A stretch of DNA of 64,000 nucleotides. Source: Flexistipes sp. (GTDB lineage: Bacteria; Chrysiogenota; Deferribacteres; Deferribacterales; Flexistipitaceae). Positions 29,711-37,939 of this stretch are shown in pieces. Where the stretch lies: the NCBI RefSeq assembly GCF_036172515.1, contig NZ_JAXKVW010000015.1, positions 1 through 64,000 on the forward strand, in the 5' to 3' direction. A program made the position numbers and the translations under genes. The notes below the pieces were generated by a model. The model saw nothing but the letters and a program-made list of their open reading frames with translations. It did not search any database and was not told where the DNA came from. Position 1 is the first letter of the stretch. Each line of letters opens with the position of its first letter.

Positions 29711-30328
29711 TTGATAGCAAAAGAAGGATATCCTTTTATATTGTCTGCAGCTGCAGCAGTTTTAATACTGGCAATAATCCCTGAGGGATTTTTAATATTC
29801 CTTTTAATAGTTTTACTCGCATTTTTCATAATTTTTTTCAGGGATCCCGAAAGACGAATCCCCCCTTTTGATGACATTGCATTATCAGGAGCTGACGGGA
29901 AAATAGTTGACATTACCCGGGAAGAATTTAACGGGGAGGATTTCACCAAAATCAGTGTATTTATGAATATATTTAATGTTCATGTAAACCGTATGCCTTT
30001 ATCAGGCAAGGTAACAGATATTACACATAAAGCCGGAAAATTTATTCCGGCGGATAAAAAGGAAAGCTCTTTTGAAAACGAGCAGAATATAATTACTGTG
30101 GAAACAAAGTACGGAAAAGCTGTCTTTAAGCAGGTGGCAGGTCTTGTTGCAAGACGCACTGTCTGCTATGCTGAAAAAGCAATGGACGTCCCGATGGGGG
30201 ATAGATTGGGTGTAATCAAGTTCTCATCCCGTTTCGATCACTACCTTCCGACGGGGTTTCATCCGGCCGTTGCAGAAGGTGAAAAGGTTAAAGCCGGGGA
30301 GACGATTATCGCGAGGTATAACGGATAA
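29711..30328 (+). CDS. psd: Phosphatidylserine decarboxylase, short (archaeal-type) form
   Basis: Pyruvoyl enzyme making phosphatidylethanolamine from phosphatidylserine. 205 residues, the short PSD-A length, with one or two N-terminal membrane helices (about 8-45), FFRDPERRIP, FMNIFNVHVNRMPLSGKV and the C-terminal FDHYLPTG. Chain cleavage normally occurs at a Gly-Ser pair in a VIKFGSRVD-like segment; here the segment reads VIKFSSRFD (residues about 174-182), so Gly is replaced by Ser. Start is TTG after GAGG. The pssA ATG follows the stop codon directly, making a two-gene phosphatidylethanolamine operon. Confidence 0.9.
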   Translation: MIAKEGYPFILSAAAAVLILAIIPEGFLIFLLIVLLAFFIIFFRDPERRIPPFDDIALSGADGKIVDITREEFNGEDFTKISVFMNIFNVHVNRMPLSGKVTDITHKAGKFIPADKKESSFENEQNIITVETKYGKAVFKQVAGLVARRTVCYAEKAMDVPMGDRLGVIKFSSRFDHYLPTGFHPAVAEGEKVKAGETIIARYNG

Positions 30329-31057
30329 ATGAAAAAAGAACATGTAATCCCCAATTTTATTACAATAATGGCTATGTTCAGCGGATTTTATTCCATAATT
30401 GCCACCGAAAGGGGCAATTTTGAGTTTGCCGCCTATGCAATACTTGTCGCTTTTCTTTTTGACGGTATCGATGGTAAAATAGCAAGACTTATGAACGCCA
30501 CAAGTGATTTCGGTATTCAGCTGGATTCATTAAGTGATCTTGTTTCTTTTGGAATAGCCCCCGCCCTTTTACTTTATAAATGGCTTTTAATGCCTTACGG
30601 AAGACTGGGATGGATGGCCGCTTTTTTATTCATTGCATGCGGAGCTCTGAGACTTGCACGTTTTAATGTTCAGACAAAGAAAATTTCATCAAAATTTTTT
30701 GTGGGACTCCCTATTCCTGCAGCTGCAGGTTTGATAGCTTCAACACTGCTTTTTATAAACCAGTTAATCGGTAATGCGGCAAATTTTTCCATATCCATTG
30801 GCTTTGTATTTTTAATATATGTTCTGGCTTTTCTTATGGTTAGTAATTTCCCCTACTTCAGCTTTAAAAAGTTTGACTATCACGGTATCAAAACGTTTAA
30901 CTTAATGGTGATTTTTGTTCTTGTGATATTTATAATAGGTCTTTATCCCGAAATGTTTCTTTTTCTCTTTTTTATACTTTATGTCCTATCCGGTCTGCTA
31001 CTATCTCTGCTAAAATTAGGTAAGGTGGGAAAAACCCTGGAGGAAAGGCGCATTTAG
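30329..31057 (+). CDS. pssA: CDP-diacylglycerol-serine O-phosphatidyltransferase
   Basis: Membrane enzyme that makes phosphatidylserine, the substrate of the adjacent decarboxylase. 242 residues. The CDP-alcohol motif appears as LFDGIDGKIARLM followed by GIQLDSLSDLVSFG (about 44-72), and the PssA-specific SDLVSFGIAPALLLY is clear. It is followed by GALRLARFNV and about six hydrophobic helices. No gap from psd. A terminator follows at 31082-31118. Confidence 0.94.
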   Translation: MKKEHVIPNFITIMAMFSGFYSIIATERGNFEFAAYAILVAFLFDGIDGKIARLMNATSDFGIQLDSLSDLVSFGIAPALLLYKWLLMPYGRLGWMAAFLFIACGALRLARFNVQTKKISSKFFVGLPIPAAAGLIASTLLFINQLIGNAANFSISIGFVFLIYVLAFLMVSNFPYFSFKKFDYHGIKTFNLMVIFVLVIFIIGLYPEMFLFLFFILYVLSGLLLSLLKLGKVGKTLEERRI

Positions 31058-31081
31058 CTAAACAAAGTCAGCTAAATATAT

Positions 31082-31118
31082 AAAGCCTCAGCCCTCTTCC
31101 GGGGTTGGGGCTTTTTTT
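31082..31118 (+). terminator. Terminator between pssA and leuA
   Basis: AAGCC...GGCTT stem extended inward through CAGCCC/GGGTTG, with a run of seven T. leuA begins 30 bases later. I looked for a leucine-rich leader peptide that could make this an attenuator and did not find one, so it is called as a plain terminator. Confidence 0.7.
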
Positions 31119-31147
31119 ATATATGAAAACAAAAAAGGAGGATCAAA

Positions 31148-32701
31148 ATGAGTGAAAAATTGGTGATTTTCGACACAACATTGAGAGACGGTGAACAGGC
31201 ACCGGGATTCAGCATGAATGTTGATGAAAAGGTGAGATTGGCATTGCAGATGGAAAAACTCGGAGTTGACGTTATTGAGGCTGGATTTCCCATCTCATCT
31301 GTGGGTGACTTTGAAGCTGTAAAAAAGGTGGCTGAATCGGTAAAAGAGATTGGAGTTGCCGGACTTTGCAGAGCGAACAAAAAAGACATAGAAGTCGGCT
31401 GGGAAGCTTTACAAAGTGCTCCAAAGGCAAGAATTCACACTTTTATAGCAACCTCGGATATCCATATGAAGCATAAGCTCAAGAAAGAAAAAGACGAAGT
31501 GCTGACTATCGCTGAAGATTCAGTAAAATTTGCGAGAAATCTGTGTGATGATGTGGAATTCAGCGCAGAAGATGCCACAAGAACAGACCTGGACTTTTTG
31601 TGCAGGGTTGTGGAAACCGTTATAAACGCAGGAGCAAAAACCGTAAACATACCGGATACCGTAGGATATACGGTCCCAATCGAATTTGAACAGATAATCA
31701 GCACAATTATGAATAAAGTGCCCAATGTAGATAAGGCCAATATCAGTGTTCACTGTCATAATGATCTCGGACTTGCCGTAGCAAACTCACTTGCTGCAAT
31801 CAAGGCAGGTGCAAGACAAATCGAATGCACCATAAACGGTATCGGAGAACGAGCCGGCAATGCTTCTCTCGAAGAAGTTATAATGTCTCTTTATGTAAGG
31901 AAAGACCTCTATGACTATATAAATTGTACTGTTAATACTCCGGAACTTTACAGAGCAAGCAGACTCCTTACCTCCATCACCGGTGTGGAAGTTCAGCCGA
32001 ATAAAGCAATTGTGGGTAAAAATGCCTTTGCTCATGAAGCAGGAATTCACCAGGACGGAGTAATGAAAGAAAGAACCACATATGAAATCATGACTCCGGA
32101 AAGTGTGGGTTTTCCATCAAATAAGCTCGTTCTCGGAAAGCATTCCGGAAGACACGCTTTTGTTCAGAGACTTCAGGATCTTGGGTTTGAACTTCAGTCA
32201 TATGATCTGGAAAAAGCCTTTGCAAAATTTAAAGAACTGGCCGACAAAAAGAAAGAAGTATACGACGAGGATCTTGAAACAATTATTGAAAACCAGATTT
32301 CCGAAGCAAAAGAATTTTACTCCCTGGAATATCTCAATATTGTCAGCGGAAACACATCTATTCCAACTTCTACAGTTCAGATTGTGGACGAAAAAGGAAA
32401 TATCACCACCGATGCTTCAACTGGTGACGGTCCTGTTGATGCCTCATTTAAGGCAATAGAAAGAATTACAGGTATCCCCGGCAGATTGAAAAAGTACCGT
32501 ATTAATGCTGTAACAGCAGGTAAAGATGCTCAGGGTGAAGTTGTAGTAAGTGTGGATTTTGAAAAATCCGGAAACGAAATAACCGGAAGAGGATATTCCA
32601 CAGACGTTGTTGAAGCCAGTGCCAAAGCTTACCTTAATGCTCTCAACCGATATCTTCTCAGAAAAAACAGTAAGATTAAAAAGACTTCCGAAGGCATCTA
32701 A
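31148..32701 (+). CDS. leuA: 2-isopropylmalate synthase
   Basis: Condenses acetyl-CoA with 2-oxoisovalerate, the first committed step of leucine synthesis. 517 residues, the long LeuA form. The TIM barrel begins [18 protein letters not shown] (about 5-22), with the metal His pair in [17 protein letters not shown] (about 200) and the [14 protein letters not shown] motif. The C-terminal LeuA dimer domain, the leucine-binding regulatory part, covers about 390-510 ([14 protein letters not shown]). An AGGAGG site is present. GxGERxG motif and length favour isopropylmalate over homocitrate or citramalate synthase, though related synthases share it. Confidence 0.94.
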   Translation: MSEKLVIFDTTLRDGEQAPGFSMNVDEKVRLALQMEKLGVDVIEAGFPISSVGDFEAVKKVAESVKEIGVAGLCRANKKDIEVGWEALQSAPKARIHTFIATSDIHMKHKLKKEKDEVLTIAEDSVKFARNLCDDVEFSAEDATRTDLDFLCRVVETVINAGAKTVNIPDTVGYTVPIEFEQIISTIMNKVPNVDKANISVHCHNDLGLAVANSLAAIKAGARQIECTINGIGERAGNASLEEVIMSLYVRKDLYDYINCTVNTPELYRASRLLTSITGVEVQPNKAIVGKNAFAHEAGIHQDGVMKERTTYEIMTPESVGFPSNKLVLGKHSGRHAFVQRLQDLGFELQSYDLEKAFAKFKELADKKKEVYDEDLETIIENQISEAKEFYSLEYLNIVSGNTSIPTSTVQIVDEKGNITTDASTGDGPVDASFKAIERITGIPGRLKKYRINAVTAGKDAQGEVVVSVDFEKSGNEITGRGYSTDVVEASAKAYLNALNRYLLRKNSKIKKTSEGI

Positions 32702-32704
32702 ATA

Positions 32705-32729
32705 AATGCCCCGTTTTCGGGGCATTTTT
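32705..32729. terminator. Bidirectional terminator, leuA / glutamate synthase-like
   Basis: ATGCCCCG-TTTT-CGGGGCAT with T runs on both strands. It lies between two convergent genes only 35 bases apart. Confidence 0.88.
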
Positions 32730-32736
32730 ACTTAAT

Positions 32737-34374
32737 TTATTTCTTTAAAATCTCTTTTGCAGCTTCATCATTGATTTCTGTCATAAAAGGGATTTTCGTT
32801 ACTTCGGCAGTTTCCGTGTTTCCGGACATAATATCATCCCTGGAAATCTCGGAAAGAGCAAACTTTCGGGCTCCTGACATAAACTGCTGTATGCCTCCCT
32901 TCAACTTATCACACAATGTCCACACTCCTATCGCTCCGAAAGGAATATTACGCATCTCATCTTTACCAACTTTTTCCTCGACTTCATAGTAATTTGCAAA
33001 TATTTCTTCAGGATATGCGCCGAATTGGGTTATTGAAGAGGGAAGTTTGTCCCAATGACCAAAGACCCTGTTTTTTCTTGTTTTATGAATAGCCCCTTCA
33101 ATATTTGATCCCAAAAAAGCTGGAATCATCATGGAGCGCCCCATGCATGCAAGTTTTGCAAAAGGAGCTCCAAGAGCCAGAGATTTAAAAATCTGATCTT
33201 CGTTTGCAAAACCACCGCCGAAAGACAAATCCACAACCCTGCCTGTTTTCTCCTTCACAATTTTTGCATACTCATAAGCCTTTGAGTGTAGATGTATGGA
33301 AGGAACACCCCAGCTTTCCATCATATTCCAAGGGCTCATACCTGTCCCACCGCCGGAACCGTCAATTGTAAGCAAATCCAAACCTGCTTCAGAAGCAAGT
33401 TTAACAGCCATCGCCAACTCTCTCATCCCGTATGCACCCGTCTTCAGTGTTATACGTTCAAAACCCAGTTTTCTCAACCTGGCTACTTCCTCCACAAAAA
33501 AATCATGAACAGCATCAGGCGAATCCAGGTCAGTAAAACCGAGTCTGCTGTGCCTTGCAAAGCTGGTGATAGCATGCTTATAAAAGGCTTCCTGGTTTTC
33601 TTTCTTAGTTGGATCAGGATCAACTATATAACCCCTGTTTTTAAGAAAAATGGCATAATCCAGATCATTCACCTGGATTTCGCCCCCTATGCATTTGGCT
33701 CCCTGTCCCCATTTTAATTCAAGTATTACTTTGTCTCCGAATTTTTCTATCAGATATTCGGCAACGCCGTTACGGGTATCTTCTACATTCATCTGAACAA
33801 TTACGGCTCCATAACCGTCATAATATCTGAGAAAAGAGTTTATCCTTCTATCTAATTCCGGTGCTTTTACAATTTTGCCGTTTTTAATCTCTGATTCCTG
33901 ATCAACACCAACGACATTTTCACCTATAACTATCGGAAACCCAACCAAAGCAGCTCCTATAGCCATTGAATCCCAGTATTTTTCTGCAATAAATGTGGAC
34001 CCCAGAGCCCCGGTAATAAAAGGAACTTTTACTTTTGTCTTAACCTCTGCTCCAAATTCCGTTTCAGTGGAAGCGTTAGGAAATATGCAGTCATCAGGAT
34101 CGTTCGTAAGTCCTGCAGGTATCCCCTCTGATCCGTAAAGGTATCCCTGTATTCTGAGATTTGAATATGAAACACCCACATGATTGGTATTTAAACTTCC
34201 GGAGGTACTTTCTCCAAAATCTCTGGGGTAAAGCATTTTACGTCCGCGTATACTGGACAGCCATGTTTCACATTTACCTTTGCAGTCCGCAAGACATAAA
34301 GTACAAAGTCCTGACTCCGCAGGATTGCCTCTGTTCACAGTTCCCAAGGCATCGTTTGATTTAAGATAATTCAT
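32737..34374 (-). CDS. FMN-binding glutamate synthase-family protein (archaeal-type GltB core)
   Basis: 545 residues corresponding to the FMN/Fe-S central domain of glutamate synthase without the glutaminase domain. The N-terminus is cysteine-rich (CTLCLADCKGKCETW, about 23-37), a cluster motif of the archaeal-type family. The barrel shows ELKWGQGAKCIGGEI (about 223), DLLTIDGSGGGTGMSPW (about 335) and SFGGGFANEDQIFKSLALGA (about 385). It is predicted to make glutamate from 2-oxoglutarate and ammonia or glutamine with help from separate subunits. No gltD or glutaminase subunit is adjacent. Related proteins include methylamine-glutamate synthase subunits, so the exact reaction is uncertain. Confidence 0.72.
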   Translation of the reverse strand: MNYLKSNDALGTVNRGNPAESGLCTLCLADCKGKCETWLSSIRGRKMLYPRDFGESTSGSLNTNHVGVSYSNLRIQGYLYGSEGIPAGLTNDPDDCIFPNASTETEFGAEVKTKVKVPFITGALGSTFIAEKYWDSMAIGAALVGFPIVIGENVVGVDQESEIKNGKIVKAPELDRRINSFLRYYDGYGAVIVQMNVEDTRNGVAEYLIEKFGDKVILELKWGQGAKCIGGEIQVNDLDYAIFLKNRGYIVDPDPTKKENQEAFYKHAITSFARHSRLGFTDLDSPDAVHDFFVEEVARLRKLGFERITLKTGAYGMRELAMAVKLASEAGLDLLTIDGSGGGTGMSPWNMMESWGVPSIHLHSKAYEYAKIVKEKTGRVVDLSFGGGFANEDQIFKSLALGAPFAKLACMGRSMMIPAFLGSNIEGAIHKTRKNRVFGHWDKLPSSITQFGAYPEEIFANYYEVEEKVGKDEMRNIPFGAIGVWTLCDKLKGGIQQFMSGARKFALSEISRDDIMSGNTETAEVTKIPFMTEINDEAAKEILKK

Positions 34375-34631
34375 TATTTCCTCCTCTGATTTTTTCCAGA
34401 AAAATCATTACATTATAATATGATTTATATTATTTTCAATACAAAATAAGGCAATTGGTCTAAAAAGCCTTTTTTAATTATAGGCAAACTTGTTAAAATA
34501 TAATTCATTATCCATCTGGAGGCTTTTGAGAAACTCTGTTTGGTCATGCTATAACATCTGCCAAGTGGCGGATAAATTTGCTCAGATGCTACAGTGTGAC
34601 GATATCTCAAAGTCTCATCTCTAAAATATTA
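34375..34631. other. Spacer with a small palindromic element
   Basis: No gene. At 34519-34616 a 98-bp element has imperfect terminal inverted repeats (GAGGCTTTTGAGA, and TCTCAAAGTCTC at the right end). It contains TCATGCTATAAC followed by a stem-loop ATCTGCC-AAGT-GGCGGAT at 34556-34573 and AAAT. The same TAAC-stem-AAAT frame occurs in the repeats at 535 and 37734. Confidence 0.5.
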
Positions 34632-34660
34632 TTGACATATCCATTTTATAAAGATATTCT
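34632..34660 (+). promoter_or_regulatory. pyr operon promoter
   Basis: TTGACA at 34632-34637, 17-base spacer, TATTCT at 34655-34660. The predicted start near 34667 lies just ahead of the GAGG of the leader peptide. Confidence 0.7.
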
Positions 34661-34678
34661 TGAAAAGTGAGGTTAAAA

Positions 34679-34735
34679 ATGATTATCCGCATAAAAATTA
34701 TGAATATAAAATCTAAAGAGCTTTTCAGCAGTTAG
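34679..34735 (+). CDS. Putative pyr leader peptide (18 residues)
   Basis: GAGG lies seven bases before an ATG that opens the frame MIIRIKIMNIKSKELFSS and stops at TAG 34733-34735. The last codons run through the whole 5' arm of the terminator hairpin (34716-34729), and the stop codon closes its loop. A ribosome translating to the end would prevent the hairpin from forming. This is the architecture of the E. coli pyrBI attenuator, where UTP level sets coupling of ribosome and polymerase. Five of eleven early residues are Ile, which may only reflect AT richness. Translation is inferred. Confidence 0.55.
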   Translation: MIIRIKIMNIKSKELFSS

Positions 34736-34754
34736 CTGGGAAGCTCTTTTTTTT
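34716..34754 (+). terminator. Attenuator terminator ahead of pyrR
   Basis: AAGAGCTTTTCAGC pairs with GCTGGGAAGCTCTT (14 bp including two G-T pairs) around a five-base loop, followed by T to 34754. It stands in the leader, 27 bases before pyrR, so it must be conditional. Confidence 0.85.
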
Positions 34755-34781
34755 ATATATGAGTATCTATCAGGAGGTATC

Positions 34782-35360
34782 ATGAATAACAACAATGAAA
34801 AGTCAGAAACCGGGAAGATAGAAAAGGAAATTTTGAATAAACATGAATTGGACAGCATTATCACTCGGATTACTTTTCAGATTCTTGAAAAATGCAGCAA
34901 TTTTGAGAATATTGCTCTGATCGGGATAAAAAGAAGAGGGGCTATTCTTGCAGATAGAATTAATGACAAAATAAAGGATCACAGCGGCAAAAAAGTGCCC
35001 GTGGGATATCTGGATATCACTCTTTACAGAGACGACTTAACAGAGATAGCGGATTATCCTTTGTTATCAGGTACTGAAATTGATTTCAGGGTAAAGGGGA
35101 AAAACATTATTCTTATTGACGATGTAATCTTCACCGGAAGAACAGTCAGATCAGCTCTGGATGCAATTATCGACTTTGGCAGGCCGGAGAAAATTATACT
35201 CACCTGTCTCATAGACAGAGGGCACAGAGAGCTGCCCATTCAAGCCGACTTTACAGGCAAATATGTTCCCACAAGCCTTGATGAAAAGATCAATGTGAAA
35301 CTCAGAGAACTGGACGAAGTGGATTCTGTCAGTATTGAAAAAAATGAAGACGGAGTGTAA
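34782..35360 (+). CDS. pyrR: Bifunctional PyrR regulator / uracil phosphoribosyltransferase-like
   Basis: 192 residues of type I PRTase fold. The PRPP loop is NIILIDDVIFTGRTVRSALD (about 108-127). IALIGIKRRGAILADRI and the C-terminal DRGHRELPIQADFTGKYVPT with the KINVKL strand are typical PyrR. In Gram-positive bacteria PyrR binds pyr mRNA in the presence of UMP and promotes termination; no canonical PyrR-binding loop is evident in this leader. An AGGAGG site precedes the ATG. Leads pyrR-pyrB-pyrC; pyrB starts two bases after its stop. Confidence 0.93.
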   Translation: MNNNNEKSETGKIEKEILNKHELDSIITRITFQILEKCSNFENIALIGIKRRGAILADRINDKIKDHSGKKVPVGYLDITLYRDDLTEIADYPLLSGTEIDFRVKGKNIILIDDVIFTGRTVRSALDAIIDFGRPEKIILTCLIDRGHRELPIQADFTGKYVPTSLDEKINVKLRELDEVDSVSIEKNEDGV

Positions 35361-35362
35361 GT

Positions 35363-36292
35363 ATGAGTTTTAAGAGGAAAGATCTGGTTGGATTAAAAGA
35401 TTTAAGCGCTGAAGAAATCTTATTTATTCTTGGGACTGCAGAAAAGTTTAAAGAGATAGGCAAGCGTGATGTCAAAAAAGTTCCCACTTTGAAAGGCAGA
35501 ACAGTAGTGAATCTTTTTTTTGAGCCGTCAACGAGGACCCGCACATCTTTCGAAATAGCCGGTAAAAGGCTTTCTGCTGACACAATTAATTTTTCCTCTT
35601 CCTCCAGCAGCACTTCCAAAGGAGAAACGCTGATTGACACAGTAAAAAATATTGAATCAATGAACACAGATGTTTTTGTTGTACGACATGCTTTTTCAGG
35701 CTCAGTCAAATTCATTGCGGAAAACACGTGTGCCAGAGTGGTTAACGCAGGTGATGGAACAAACGAACACCCCACCCAGGCTCTCCTTGATTTATTAACA
35801 ATAAAAGAGCATAAAAAAGATTTTGCAAATCTTAATGTTGCAATAATCGGAGATATAACGCACAGCAGAGTGGCCAGATCAAACATTTGGGCAATGCAAA
35901 AACTTGGTATGAATATAAAACTTTTCGGCCCTAAAACGATGATGCCCGCACATCCGGAACCCTTTGGATGCAAAATATGCAGCAGCATTGAAGAAGCTCT
36001 TGAAAACACTGATGTGGTAATGATGCTGAGAATACAGATGGAACGGCAGTCAAAAACACTCCTTCCTTCTGTAAAGGAATATTCAAGGCTATACGGCCTT
36101 AACGCTGAAAAAATGAAACTTGCTAAAAAAGATGCACTGATAATGCACCCAGGTCCTATAAACAGAGGTGTGGAGCTTGCCAGCAATGCTGCGGATTCTG
36201 CGCAGTCGGTAATACTTGAACAGGTTGAAAACGGTGTTGCAGTGAGAATGGCTGTTTTATATCTTCTTGGAATCAAAACGGAGGTTAAATAA
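35363..36292 (+). CDS. pyrB: Aspartate carbamoyltransferase, catalytic chain
   Basis: Forms carbamoyl aspartate from carbamoyl phosphate and aspartate. 309 residues. The carbamoyl-phosphate motif is FFEPSTRTRTSFEIAGKRL (about 53-71), followed by SSSSSTSKGET with the Ser/Lys mobile loop. HPTQALLDLLTIKE (about 139), MMLRIQMERQ and the closing MHPGPINRGVEL are present. No pyrI gene follows, so this is a non-PyrI, probably PyrC-associated type. Its stop overlaps the pyrC start by one base (TAATG). Confidence 0.97.
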   Translation: MSFKRKDLVGLKDLSAEEILFILGTAEKFKEIGKRDVKKVPTLKGRTVVNLFFEPSTRTRTSFEIAGKRLSADTINFSSSSSSTSKGETLIDTVKNIESMNTDVFVVRHAFSGSVKFIAENTCARVVNAGDGTNEHPTQALLDLLTIKEHKKDFANLNVAIIGDITHSRVARSNIWAMQKLGMNIKLFGPKTMMPAHPEPFGCKICSSIEEALENTDVVMMLRIQMERQSKTLLPSVKEYSRLYGLNAEKMKLAKKDALIMHPGPINRGVELASNAADSAQSVILEQVENGVAVRMAVLYLLGIKTEVK

Positions 36293-37563
36293 TGGATTTA
36301 TTATTAAAAAACGGAAAAGTGATAAATCACGATAGTGAAAAAGATACCGATATCTTAATTAAAAATGGTAAGATTTCCGGTGTTTCTTCCAATATAAAAG
36401 CCGATAATGATATAGAAGTAATTGACTGCAAAGGTAATTATATTCTCCCCGGCCTTATCGACATGCACGTACATTTCAGGGATCCGGGACTTGAATATAA
36501 AGAAGACATCATATCAGGAAGTGATGCAGCTGCAGCAGGGGGAATTACCACCTGTTTTCCCATGGCAAATACAAAACCTGTAAACGACAACGATTCCGTC
36601 ACATCTTACATGGTTGAAAAAGCCCGGGAATACGGCAAAATAGACCTTTTCCCTGTCGGTTCAATAACAAAGAAAATGAAGGGTGAAGAGCTGGCTGAAA
36701 TGGGAGAAATGAAAAAAGCCGGAGCCCTGGCCTTTTCAGATGACGGATTGCCCGTTCTTTCAAGCGAAATTATGCGGAGAGCTTTAGAATATGCTTCGGG
36801 CATAGGAGCTTTCATCATAAGTCATTCTGAAGATATATCACTGGCTGGAAGCGGCGTAATAAATGAAGGGAAAGTTTCAACAATAACCGGCTTAAAAGGG
36901 ATACCTGCAGAAGCAGAAGAAATAATGATATCCAGAGATATTCTCCTTTCAAAACTTACCGGCGCTCATATTCATATTGCCCATGTCAGCACAAAAGGCT
37001 CAGTGGATTTAATACGCAGAGCAAAAGACCAGGGATTAAATGTAACATGTGAAGCCGCCCCCCATCATTTTACTTTTACCGAAGAGGAGCTGCTCAATTA
37101 TGATACAAATTACAAAATGAACCCGCCCTTAAGGACAAAAGAGGATGTAATATGCATAAAAGAAGCGTTGAAAGACGGGACAATTGATATCATTGCGACA
37201 GATCACGCCCCTCATCATCCGGATGAAAAATTTGTGGAATTCGACAATGCTCCGAACGGTGTTATCGGCCTCCAAACATTAATACCACTCACACTTAAAC
37301 TGGTCAACGAGGGCATAATAGATATAAAACAGTTTGTAAAACTTACATCCTATATGCCATCGGTTATTTCTGGTTTAGATGACAGAGGGGAGATAAAGGA
37401 GGGAAAGATCGCTGATATTACGGTAATCGATCCTGAGAAAACTTATTTATACGATAAAAATATAAACAAATCCAAAGCCGAAAACTCACCTCTTTTGGGC
37501 TCCGGGTTGCAGGGGATGGCCTTGTACACTATTAAAAACGGCAGAATTGTATATGAAAGTTAG
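36292..37563 (+). CDS. pyrC: Dihydroorotase, type I
   Basis: Cyclises carbamoyl aspartate to dihydroorotate. 423 residues, the long bacterial form that often pairs with PyrB. The zinc site is in PGLIDMHVHFRDPGLEYKED (about 57-76). Further ligands are in IISHSED, HIHIAHVSTKGS and ATDHAPHHPDEK (Asp of the mechanism). Both PyrB and PyrC lie in one operon with coupled translation. No clear terminator follows; the downstream 37564-37939 region is repetitive. Confidence 0.96.
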   Translation: MDLLLKNGKVINHDSEKDTDILIKNGKISGVSSNIKADNDIEVIDCKGNYILPGLIDMHVHFRDPGLEYKEDIISGSDAAAAGGITTCFPMANTKPVNDNDSVTSYMVEKAREYGKIDLFPVGSITKKMKGEELAEMGEMKKAGALAFSDDGLPVLSSEIMRRALEYASGIGAFIISHSEDISLAGSGVINEGKVSTITGLKGIPAEAEEIMISRDILLSKLTGAHIHIAHVSTKGSVDLIRRAKDQGLNVTCEAAPHHFTFTEEELLNYDTNYKMNPPLRTKEDVICIKEALKDGTIDIIATDHAPHHPDEKFVEFDNAPNGVIGLQTLIPLTLKLVNEGIIDIKQFVKLTSYMPSVISGLDDRGEIKEGKIADITVIDPEKTYLYDKNINKSKAENSPLLGSGLQGMALYTIKNGRIVYES

Positions 37564-37939
37564 TTTTAAGTGCTAAGGATTATGTTTTAAGACTTTTGAA
37601 TTACATAAGTACGTCATGTTATAACATATGTCAAAAGCCAGATTGACTTGCCTTTGATCCTTTCCTTAGTACTTAGTAAGTAGATACGCAGATACTATTA
37701 GTACATAGATAGAGATCCCTCGGCTTCGCTCGGGATGACATAAATTGTTGTCTAACAGCGATAGCTAAATAGAATGTAAACATATTTACCAGTCTAAAAG
37801 ACTGGTGCTAGCAGCAGGCATTCTTCCGAGTAAAACGAAGTGAAACCGAGGAATCTCTATCTTTATATAACACATATATCTGGGTAACTGCTTAATACTC
37901 AGCCCTTAGCCCTTAACACTTAGCACTTAATGCTTAACA
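37564..37939. repeat. Repeat-rich spacer after pyrC, including variable-stem-loop repeat copy 2
   Basis: At 37711-37860 a repeat unit begins AGAGATCCCTCGGCTTCGCT and ends GAAACCGAGGAATCTCTAT, ends that are imperfect inverted repeats. Inside are GATGACATAAATTGTTG, a short stem-loop AGC-GAT-AGCT, and CCAGTC-TAAAA-GACTGG at 37789-37805. At 37615-37635 TCATGTTATAACATATGTCA echoes the element at 34544. From 37895 to 37945 runs a degenerate tract of CTTAACACTTAGCACTTAAT-type units. No gene. Confidence 0.6.

Noticed and set aside
31058-31147. Leucine attenuator before leuA
   Set aside because: A terminator is present, but no leader peptide with clustered Leu codons and no alternative antiterminator stem was found; it serves pssA.
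35329-36276. 315-codon minus frame antisense to pyrB
   Set aside because: Ser/Leu-rich shadow of pyrB, without a ribosome binding site or domain; pyrB is unmistakable and coupled to pyrR and pyrC.
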